Shown here: piece by piece, positions 1 through 5,500 of the stretch
Position numbering within the stretch: the first letter of the stretch is position 1
Layout of the letters: each line of letters starts with the position of its first letter
Source: Prevotella sp. UBA3757
GTDB taxonomy: Bacteria; Bacteroidota; Bacteroidia; Bacteroidales; Bacteroidaceae
Length of the DNA: 7,555 bases
Assembly: GCA_002371715.1 (NCBI GenBank)
Contig: DFGF01000048.1
Span: 1 to 7,555, forward strand
Direction: 5' to 3'
Notes under the pieces: model-generated
The model's database searches: none
What the model saw: the letters and a program-made list of their open reading frames with translations, nothing else
What the model was told of the DNA's origin: nothing
Program-made: the position numbers and the translations under genes

Positions 1-286
1 GGAAAATGTATTGCTTCATGACGGGGGCCTTGATTTTTGTGGCTGGGCACTCCAGATTGCCAATCACCACGTCGGCCTCCTGTAGCACCGAGTCTATGGC
101 AGTCGAAAAAAGCCTGTCGACACCCTGACGCTCGATGACATGGCGCACCCCGCGGTCGAGCAGGATGTCGCCAGTCATGATGATGCGGAGGGTGTCGGCA
201 TGCGTGGAATCGGCATGTGGGGAATCGGCATGAGATACCGATATACTGAACAGGCTAACAGCCAGTGCTGTAAAAATACCTCTCAT
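1..286 (-). CDS. CapA-family exported phosphoesterase-like protein, N-terminal 95 residues (partial)
   Basis: The gene runs off the left edge, so only 95 residues are visible. A signal peptide covers about residues 1-20, with a likely cut after S-H-A. It is followed by a short linker in which HADSP-like units repeat. The mature start matches the PGA_cap/CapA family, which has a calcineurin-like metallophosphoesterase fold: TGDILLDRGV at 38-47 gives the GD metal motif, and VVIGNLECP at 73-81 gives the NLE motif. Family members are linked to capsule or poly-gamma-glutamate metabolism. In Bacteroidales the substrate is usually unknown, so the enzyme role here is inferred. The ATG at 286 is chosen because it gives a clean signal peptide. 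It lies inside the end of the upstream DUF3160 gene, with a 32-bp overlap in another frame, which suggests translational coupling as the last visible gene of an operon. The family call is fairly sure; the function is not. Confidence 0.82.
   Translation of the reverse strand, partial: MRGIFTALAVSLFSISVSHADSPHADSTHADTLRIIMTGDILLDRGVRHVIERQGVDRLFSTAIDSVLQEADVVIGNLECPATKIKAPVMKQYIF
195..239. repeat. 15-bp tandem repeat, about 3 units, in the capA-like gene
   Basis: Three consecutive 15-bp units on the plus strand begin with TCGGCATG (195-209, 210-224, 225-239). The first two differ at only two bases; the third matches only in its first half. The period is a multiple of three, so it stays in frame and encodes the linker HADSPHADSTHAD (residues 19-31) directly after the signal peptide. 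Such in-frame repeats can change copy number by slippage and alter linker length. Confidence 0.75.
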
Positions 287-2648
287 TCGTCTTGACAGGT
301 TCTTTCAGCGGTACGGTGACGTCCTCCATCCATGAGGGGCGCCCCTCGTCAGGATAGCTTTCCAGGTTCTGCTGCCACTCCTCGTCAGTCAGGCGGGGCA
401 CGTCCAAGCCCCGCTGTGTTTCGCGGTAGGACAGTACGGCGCCGCGCATGAGCCATAGGTAGCCGCCGACTTCCACGACGCAATAGATTTCGTCGGCCAG
501 TCCGACGGCGGCATACATGACGCTCTTCTCCTTATTATTGTCGGCATTGGCGGTATAGACGTCAGCTATGAGAGCCACCTTGCGGTCGGTGCCCTGTACG
601 TCGTTCCAGCCCATGAGGAACTGCTGCTCGTCGCGTACCAGGTCGAGCGAGATATTCTCGAACGTGGCACCGATGTGCTTCAGCTCGTCGTAGTCGGTTT
701 CGGAGAGTTTACGCCCTGCCAGTTCCTGACGGCTGACGCGCAGCAGGAATTCAGCCTCCTCGCGCAGTCGTTCGGTGGCCTGACGGCTTTTCTCCGTCGT
801 CAGCTGGTAGCGCTCCAGCACGTCGTTGGTGGCGCTGAGCAGTTGGATGGCTTTTTCCCAGAACTTGACGTTAGGCTCTACATAGCCCGTCACCACCGGC
901 TCGGGAGGTCCGCCACCGCCACACTCGGCACCGAAGGGCTGTTTGGCATAGAGGATGGCGTCGTGTTTCAGTTCGGCCCACGATGCCAGAGCGGCGTTGA
1001 GGTCTTTCTTCTGCCATTCGGGCGTGAGCATGAAGTAGGGGTAGCCCTTGCAGGTGTCGCTGACGGTCTTCAGGGCGTCCATCCAACGGTTGCTGATGGT
1101 CTGTTGCCAGTCAATCTCCGTCATGCGTTGCTTCATCTTGGCGAGTGCGCTGACGAACCCGTCCCATTGCTGTCCCTCGTTCAGTTCGTCCATCAGGATA
1201 CGTTCAGCCGCACTGACGCCCATGGCAGCCATGATGTCGAGCCCCTTGGGCAGTGCGCGCTTGGTGGGATGGCTGTCGTAGTCCACCATCTCCAGTAGCA
1301 CCTCGGCATCGGGCTGATAGCGCTGGGGCAGGAGGTTGATTTTATAGGGACTGGTGTATTCGAATTTCGGACGGATGCGCGTCTGTTGCCGGGCCAGGGT
1401 CTCAATCTCGGCGCGCAGGCGCTTCATGGCTTTCTTGTCGGCAAGCAGTTGGCTGGCCTTGAGGCCTTTCATGAGGTCGTAGACCTGCATGATGGTGATA
1501 TTGTCGGGTGCACCGAAGAGCCATGTCATCGGTTCAAACAGTTGTTGGTACAACTGGCGCATCTGTGCGTCGCTGCCCACCAGATCGGCCAGCACGACGG
1601 CACACCTTAATTGTGCAGGCTTGTCCGTGCCGAAGGGCACCGTCTGTAACCACATCATCGAACGGAAATACTGCCGTAGCGTATCGTTTCGCGTGTAGTG
1701 GCCTCGCGGACGGAACAGCTGGTAGGGGAAGGGAACATCAGTATAACCCAGATATTCAGACAGGGAACCCTCTGCTCTGCATGATCTCCCGACCTCCTCG
1801 GCCACGGTGCCCGGTGCACCCTTCTTGCCGGTAATCAGGGCGTAGCCCACATCGAAGTAAGTCCTCAGCCACTGGTGCTCGGCCGTCGTACCCGTCGTCA
1901 GCAGCTGTCCGCGCTGGCAGAGTTTTCTCACCACATCGAAGAGGCGTTGCTGTTCGACGTCGCGTACCAGACAGTCGAAGTAGAGGTGATAGAGTTGCAG
2001 GTAGAGGTCAGTAGTCACAAAGTTTGGGAAATTCGAGTAGTCGTTCTGCTCGTAGAGGTGGAACAGCTGTTCGTGCTGTGCCGGTACGATGGCGAAGCCG
2101 TTGCGCCCCAGCTTATCCTTCAGCCGGGGGGCGAAAGTCTCCATCTGCATGGCATTCATCAGGTTGCCCATGTTGACACGATAACCCGCCTGGCTGGGCT
2201 TGAAGTTCTGCTTCAGCAGTTCCTTCTCGCGGGCCTGCAGCTTGGCTATGAAGGCCTGCTCAGCGCGTGTGGTCTTGATGGGCAACTTGGCGTCGGCCTT
2301 GTAGTAGGCGTCGCGCCAGCTTTCGCCACTGGCAGGTTCGCTCTCCAGCTCCTCCACCTTCTCCCAGCGCTTCCACTGTAGTGAGTCGTACCATGACGTA
2401 CACTGGAAGACGCCGCGCAGGAAGGCGTCGCGGAAGGGGTAGCCCTCACGGGCATAGAAACTGTTGCGCAGCACGCGCAGTTCGGTGATGCCGAGCCGCG
2501 TGACATCCTGGTTGAGGTCAATGTGCTTGTTCAACTGCTCGACGTCGATGCCCCCCTTGCCGGGAATGATGACGGGCTTGCTCTCTCGTTGTGCCCAGCA
2601 ACCAATGGCAAAGAGCCAGCAACATGCTGTTAAGATTACTTTTCTCAT
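255..2648 (-). CDS. Exported DUF3160 family protein
   Basis: This 797-residue exported protein has a signal peptide at 1-20, ending C-W-A-Q. It may be cut by signal peptidase I after A-Q; the stretch FAIGC at 13-17 also fits a loose lipobox, so a lipoprotein is possible. Residues 57-87 resemble a YARD motif (NSFYAREGY, then FLRGVF and WYD). Conserved DUF3160 blocks follow: FVTTDLYLQLYHLYFD at 210-225, RPRGHYTRNDTL at 313-324 ahead of YFRSMMWL, LKHDAILYAKQ at 560-570, AECGGGG and GYVEPN between 574 and 593, and DVYTA at 696-700 with GAVLSYRE at 736-743. The family has no established biochemical role that I know of, and I do not assign one. Length and blocks suggest an intact member. An in-frame stop at 2661-2663 leaves ATG 2648 as the only good start; AGAAGG abuts it with no spacer, so it is a poor Shine-Dalgarno site. 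It follows the FG-GAP-like gene by 33 bp and overlaps the capA-like gene. Confidence 0.93.
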   Translation of the reverse strand: MRKVILTACCWLFAIGCWAQRESKPVIIPGKGGIDVEQLNKHIDLNQDVTRLGITELRVLRNSFYAREGYPFRDAFLRGVFQCTSWYDSLQWKRWEKVEELESEPASGESWRDAYYKADAKLPIKTTRAEQAFIAKLQAREKELLKQNFKPSQAGYRVNMGNLMNAMQMETFAPRLKDKLGRNGFAIVPAQHEQLFHLYEQNDYSNFPNFVTTDLYLQLYHLYFDCLVRDVEQQRLFDVVRKLCQRGQLLTTGTTAEHQWLRTYFDVGYALITGKKGAPGTVAEEVGRSCRAEGSLSEYLGYTDVPFPYQLFRPRGHYTRNDTLRQYFRSMMWLQTVPFGTDKPAQLRCAVVLADLVGSDAQMRQLYQQLFEPMTWLFGAPDNITIMQVYDLMKGLKASQLLADKKAMKRLRAEIETLARQQTRIRPKFEYTSPYKINLLPQRYQPDAEVLLEMVDYDSHPTKRALPKGLDIMAAMGVSAAERILMDELNEGQQWDGFVSALAKMKQRMTEIDWQQTISNRWMDALKTVSDTCKGYPYFMLTPEWQKKDLNAALASWAELKHDAILYAKQPFGAECGGGGPPEPVVTGYVEPNVKFWEKAIQLLSATNDVLERYQLTTEKSRQATERLREEAEFLLRVSRQELAGRKLSETDYDELKHIGATFENISLDLVRDEQQFLMGWNDVQGTDRKVALIADVYTANADNNKEKSVMYAAVGLADEIYCVVEVGGYLWLMRGAVLSYRETQRGLDVPRLTDEEWQQNLESYPDEGRPSWMEDVTVPLKEPVKTNERYFYSTGC

Positions 2649-2654
2649 CCTTCT

Positions 2655-2682
2655 TATGATTTACTATTTGTCATTTATCAGT
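2655..2682 (-). repeat. Degenerate heptad repeat between the FG-GAP-like and DUF3160 genes
   Basis: Four 7-bp units on the minus strand have the loose form AATNNNA: AATCATA, AATAGTA, AATGACA and the diverged ACTGATA. They fill almost the whole 33-bp gap and touch the TAA stop of the upstream gene. The units are weak by themselves. They are called because the phase and AT-rich form match the clearer array at 3186-3248 in the preceding gap of the same operon. No promoter box or hairpin is present in this gap. Confidence 0.45.
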
Positions 2683-3176
2683 TAGGGCTTTGCCCGCTCA
2701 AAAGTTTCCCTGGCTTTTGTTTCCTCACTATTTCTGATAAGGTAACGTTCGAACACCAGTCCGAAGCCCCTCCAGCGGTATTCTGCTACGGTATATTCGC
2801 CCTTGGCATTGGTTTCCAGACTGCGCACACGTCCGTCACGGAATCGGAAGTCTTGGAGCGTGCCGCCCAGCTGCGAGCCCAGCCATAGGGGGCGTACCAG
2901 ACCATCGTAGTTTTTAAAGATAAACAGGCGTCGTGCTGGTTTGGGGTGAAAGCGTGTCGGCTTGACGACGCCCACCAGTGCCTCAGTGCTGCCGTTGCCG
3001 TCCACGTCGCCAGTTTCCATGCGGTAGACGGGGTAGGGCAGTCGCCAGCGGTCGCAGGTCGAGTCGGTGGTCAGCGTCAGGACGCTCAGGCTGTCGGACT
3101 TTCGCTCCAGGGTGAATGTCTGGGCGTGGCAACCCATGACCGTTAACCAATAGCCTATCACTATTACCTTTCTCAC
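2682..3176 (-). CDS. Small exported protein with one FG-GAP/VCBS-like calcium-loop motif
   Basis: This 164-residue protein is of unknown function. The signal peptide at 1-19 ends G-C-H-A-Q and closely resembles that of the DUF3160 protein encoded just downstream. As there, both cleavage after A-Q and a loose lipobox (TVMGC, 12-16) are possible. Residues 56-69 (GDVDGNGSTEALVG) match the acidic calcium-binding loop of FG-GAP/VCBS beta-propeller repeats, with D57, D59, N61 and E65 as likely ligands. RRLFIFKNYDG at 82-92 and PLWLGSQLGG at 96-105 follow as in such proteins. At this length it cannot form a full seven-bladed propeller; a single partial module is more likely. The start is GTG at 3176, since a stop lies two codons upstream and no ATG gives a signal peptide. 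It lies 61 bp after the membrane-anchored gene, in the same presumed operon. A role in binding a partner or sugar is a guess. Confidence 0.8.
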   Translation of the reverse strand: MRKVIVIGYWLTVMGCHAQTFTLERKSDSLSVLTLTTDSTCDRWRLPYPVYRMETGDVDGNGSTEALVGVVKPTRFHPKPARRLFIFKNYDGLVRPLWLGSQLGGTLQDFRFRDGRVRSLETNAKGEYTVAEYRWRGFGLVFERYLIRNSEETKARETFERAKP

Positions 3177-3185
3177 CTCTCACGG

Positions 3186-3248
3186 TTTAAATCTTTAATC
3201 TTTAATTTTTAAATTTTCATCTTTCATCTTTCATTTTTCATTTTTCAT
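3186..3248 (-). repeat. Array of nine degenerate 7-bp tandem repeats
   Basis: Nine back-to-back heptamers read without phase slip. On the minus strand five are ATGAAAA or ATGAAAG (3214-3248), followed by variants in which G becomes T (TTTAAAA, ATTAAAG twice, ATTTAAA) at 3186-3213. The two halves look like blocks of homogenised copies. The array takes up nearly all of the gap between the 199-residue membrane protein gene and the FG-GAP-like gene, and the stop codon of the former lies inside it. It has no TAnnTTTG box, so it is not an obvious promoter. Degenerate heptanucleotide repeats are known in cyanobacteria (STRR sequences); relation to those is not implied. Confidence 0.85.
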
Positions 3249-3837
3249 CTCTTGCCAGTACGATGGACTTGACAGGATTCGGAACCAGTGATGATTCGGG
3301 GAAATAGTAACCCAGTCGCAGTACGAAGGCTATGGGCTGGCCCTGCTTCACGTCGGCACCGGTGGGTTCCTCGTCCAGCGTGTCGTCGAAGTCACCGCCA
3401 ACGGCCCCGCGCACGCAGTCATGATAGCTGATGGAGCGGTCGCCCATGCTGGCCAGACAAGCATTGATGAACGGTAGCTGTGCCGTTAGGAAATGCTCGA
3501 TGTCGGTGGCCAGCTGCTGGATGTCGTCGGTGGCGTCGGCCAGTTCCGGCTTCTCGTCGCCGGTGGCCAGCCATCCGATGAGGGGCTGTAGGGCCTCGCG
3601 CTCACGGCGCAGCTCGTAGATGCGGTCGTTGAGCTTGATGAAGGCGCGGATAGCTTCGTTGTATACCATCATCTGTTCGGCTGTCAGGTGGATGCTTTGC
3701 TCGCTGTCAGACTCCTGCTGACGGTGCTCCTTGCGCTTCTGCCTGATTTTCAGGAAGGCTGTGGCGCTGGCGGCTACAGCCGTCACGCCCAGTGTGGCCA
3801 GTGCGGCCAGTGCAGACTTGTTGTTCTTTATATCCAT
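3238..3837 (-). CDS. Membrane-anchored protein of unknown function, 199 residues
   Basis: I do not recognise a family. One hydrophobic, alanine-rich helix at about residues 8-29 is followed by the basic run KIRQKRKEHR (30-39), so the positive-inside rule suggests a single membrane anchor with the C-terminal part in the cytoplasm. Residues 50-88 are charged and probably helical, perhaps a coiled coil (AIRAFIKLNDRIYELRRERE), and 103-130 looks like a second helix. Residues 145-160 are acidic, and 168-195 look like beta strands. A longer reading frame extends up to 3942, but the ATG at 3837 is preferred because a full promoter ends about 30 bp upstream, inside that extension. No Shine-Dalgarno site is visible. 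It is the first gene of the presumed four-gene operon. Its last codons and TGA stop lie within the heptad repeat array. It is likely a real gene: the promoter, start and length all fit. Confidence 0.75.
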   Translation of the reverse strand: MDIKNNKSALAALATLGVTAVAASATAFLKIRQKRKEHRQQESDSEQSIHLTAEQMMVYNEAIRAFIKLNDRIYELRREREALQPLIGWLATGDEKPELADATDDIQQLATDIEHFLTAQLPFINACLASMGDRSISYHDCVRGAVGGDFDDTLDEEPTGADVKQGQPIAFVLRLGYYFPESSLVPNPVKSIVLARDEK

Positions 3838-3867
3838 AGTGATTCTTGCTTGTATGGTTTGCAAAGG

Positions 3868-3899
3868 CAAAGGTAGGAAAAAAATGTAACACAGCCAAA
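3868..3899 (-). promoter_or_regulatory. Bacteroidetes-type promoter of the four-gene operon
   Basis: On the minus strand TTTG (3896-3899) is followed by a 20-bp spacer and TACCTTTG (3868-3875), an exact match to the Bacteroidetes sigma-ABfr consensus TTTG-N19-21-TAnnTTTG. The expected transcription start is near 3864, giving a leader of about 27 nt before the ATG at 3837. The T-rich spacer is also typical. It lies immediately after the terminator of the lipoprotein gene, so it marks a new transcription unit. Confidence 0.85.
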
Positions 3900-3946
3900 T
3901 GTTTTGCCGAGAAATCTGCCGTCCGCAATCGCAAAACTGCAAAATA

Positions 3947-3974
3947 AAAGAGCGGTCTCTGAAAACCGCTCTTT
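3947..3974 (-). terminator. Rho-independent terminator of the LruC lipoprotein gene
   Basis: A perfect 10-bp stem, AAAGAGCGGT with ACCGCTCTTT, encloses an 8-nt loop and is followed on the minus strand by the T-rich TATTTT. It begins 21 bp past the stop codon of the lipoprotein gene (3996). The GC-rich stem core flanked by A and T runs could work in both directions, but no plus-strand gene ends here. Confidence 0.9.
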
Positions 3975-3995
3975 ATGCTTGTTGCTTCTGCGCTC

Positions 3996-5405
3996 TTATT
4001 CCGTAAACCATGAGGAGGGCACGCTGATGCGTTCGCCCATCCATTTCTGGGTAGGATCTACAGCGATAATCATCGGGGCTTCACCGGCCTTGGGGAATAC
4101 GATGGAGAAGAGTTTACCGTCCTTGCCCTGAACCTTGATCTCGACCTGGTTGCCGTCGTATGTCCATCCTTCTACGTCGAAGACGGCCAACTCCTTATTG
4201 AAGTCGATGGTGCCCTGAGTGTTGTACATAGTCTTCACCTCGAAGCCGTTTTCGCTCTTCACCCACTTGGTCTGGCCGATGGTCAGCTCGAAGTCGATGG
4301 TGCCACCCATGGCGCGGATGACGGCGGTGCTGGGAGCTTTCTCCTCGAGGGTGATGATGTCAGACTTCATCACGCCGTTCTCGAGCGTAACGGTGTGCGT
4401 GGCGATGGTGTTCTCCGATACGTCGACCACCAGGTCGTTGAAGTCGAAGTCGTCGGTAGCACCCAGGTCCTCAACCATGTAACGCTTGGTACGTGCGGTC
4501 TTCACCTGGTAGGTGTCGTTCTCGATAATCTTCTCCTGGGGAATGTCAGGATCGCCGATGACGGCCAGCACGACGTCGTTATAGTCGTTGTCAGTACTTT
4601 CACCGCTATTGAGGTCTTCCAAGCCAATATACTTCACGATGGCGTTTTCCTTTAACTTGACACCCTCTGGCATCTCTGGTACAATACCTTCGGGGATGTC
4701 AACATAGGTAGATTTACCATTGGTAGTTCCCATGACACCATTGTATTTGTTGCCATTAGGTTGAATGCGGTTGTCGACATAAATCTCGATAGGTGTTCCT
4801 ACAGGAGCCTCAATCTTCAGACCACGCATATTGACGATCTTGCCATTCTTGGTCTTCATGCCATTGATGGTCTGGAAGTCCACATAGTCCTTTTTGAATA
4901 CGGTGACGGGGTCCTGGTCGCCAACCTTGATGTTGACATCGTACCTGAGGTTACCACCGCTGAAGATAGGATAGATGTAGAACGAACTGGAAGGTGCAAC
5001 GAGGACAGCAGGCTTCTGGTTGAGCCATTTTTTCTCTTCTGGAAGAGATTTACGGATAGCTTCAATCAGGGCGTTATTTTTGGTGGCACCACCATTGATA
5101 ATATTGTAACCGCCAGCTTTGTTGACGAATGTCAAATCCAATTGCGACACGTCGCCGAAGCTGATGCCTTCTTCCATGATGGTGGTCTTGATGGCTGAAT
5201 AGCCACGGGTGGCCAGCTGGCGTTCGCCGGTGGTGAAGTCCCAGGTCTGGTTGGGATTGATAGCACCATACTTTGCTTCGAAGTTGGAAGTGTAGGCTTG
5301 TTTCTGTGCCTCGAAATACGAGGTGCCTTGCAAGTCCTTTGAACAGGATGTGAATGCTACTGCAGCACTGCAGGCAGCAGCAAGTAATAAATTACTTTTT
5401 TTCAT
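3996..5405 (-). CDS. LruC/DUF4842 domain surface lipoprotein
   Basis: This is a 469-residue predicted lipoprotein. The signal peptide has K2-K3, a hydrophobic core and a lipobox-like AFTSC ending at C21; S22-K23-D24 after the cysteine resembles the Bacteroidetes lipoprotein export signal, so a surface location is plausible. INPNQTWDF at 49-57 is a motif often seen near the start of Bacteroidales LruC-type lipoproteins. The C-terminal LruC/DUF4842 domain shows its two acidic signatures: GLEDLNSGESTDNDYNDVVL at 261-280 and VEDLGATDDFDFNDLVVDV at 311-329. The DxDxND runs look like metal, probably calcium, sites. The end at 447-458 (IAVDPTQKWMGE) fits the family. The molecular function is unknown. 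It is a single-gene unit: MATE lies 95 bp upstream with a -7 box between, and a strong terminator follows. Hand-counted GC is about 45% at 4621-5100 but about 55% at 4021-4620, and the change falls at the domain boundary. Confidence 0.9.
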   Translation of the reverse strand: MKKSNLLLAAACSAAVAFTSCSKDLQGTSYFEAQKQAYTSNFEAKYGAINPNQTWDFTTGERQLATRGYSAIKTTIMEEGISFGDVSQLDLTFVNKAGGYNIINGGATKNNALIEAIRKSLPEEKKWLNQKPAVLVAPSSSFYIYPIFSGGNLRYDVNIKVGDQDPVTVFKKDYVDFQTINGMKTKNGKIVNMRGLKIEAPVGTPIEIYVDNRIQPNGNKYNGVMGTTNGKSTYVDIPEGIVPEMPEGVKLKENAIVKYIGLEDLNSGESTDNDYNDVVLAVIGDPDIPQEKIIENDTYQVKTARTKRYMVEDLGATDDFDFNDLVVDVSENTIATHTVTLENGVMKSDIITLEEKAPSTAVIRAMGGTIDFELTIGQTKWVKSENGFEVKTMYNTQGTIDFNKELAVFDVEGWTYDGNQVEIKVQGKDGKLFSIVFPKAGEAPMIIAVDPTQKWMGERISVPSSWFTE

Positions 5406-5437
5406 TTTCTCTTTGCTTTATTGTTATTAATAATGTG

Positions 5438-5445
5438 CAAAGATA
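5438..5445 (-). promoter_or_regulatory. -7 promoter box of the LruC lipoprotein gene, no clear -33 box
   Basis: TATCTTTG on the minus strand matches TAnnTTTG, followed by CAC as in many Bacteroidetes promoters. The predicted start near 5434 gives a leader of about 29 nt that is A-rich before the ATG and has no Shine-Dalgarno site. No TTTG is found 19-21 bp upstream; instead an inverted repeat occupies that place. Activator dependence is possible. Confidence 0.65.
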
Positions 5446-5448
5446 TAT

Positions 5449-5487
5449 AAAATCTTCGACAGGTTGGTGCGATTCCTCGAAATTTTT
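5449..5487 (-). other. Imperfect inverted repeat: weak MATE terminator or operator
   Basis: Arms 5449-5459 and 5477-5487 pair through TTCGA/TCGAA, one G-U pair, one A-A mismatch and four A-T pairs, around a 17-nt loop. On the minus strand it starts 14 bp after the MATE stop and is followed by TATATAT rather than a true T run. It could be a weak terminator for the MATE gene. It also sits where the -33 box of the next gene should be, so an operator is the alternative. Confidence 0.35.
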
Positions 5488-5500
5488 AGGATAATTTAAG

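Noticed and set aside
675..1298. Plus-strand open frame of 207 codons opposite the DUF3160 gene
   Set aside because: It lies wholly antisense to well-matched DUF3160 blocks, has no promoter or ribosome site, and its translation resembles no family.
1875..2381. Plus-strand open frame of 168 codons opposite the DUF3160 gene
   Set aside because: A shadow of the GC-rich coding strand; the conserved DUF3160 sequence on the other strand explains the open frame.
3186..3248. CRISPR array or insertion-sequence end
   Set aside because: The units are contiguous 7-mers with no spacers, and no terminal inverted repeats or transposase are near.
3838..3942. N-terminal extension of the 199-residue membrane protein up to 3942
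   Set aside because: The extension covers the -33 and -7 boxes, so it would not be transcribed from that promoter. ATG 3837 gives a sensible N-terminus.
4761..5198. Plus-strand frame of 145 codons opposite the lipoprotein gene
   Set aside because: Antisense to a clear lipoprotein with no supporting signals.
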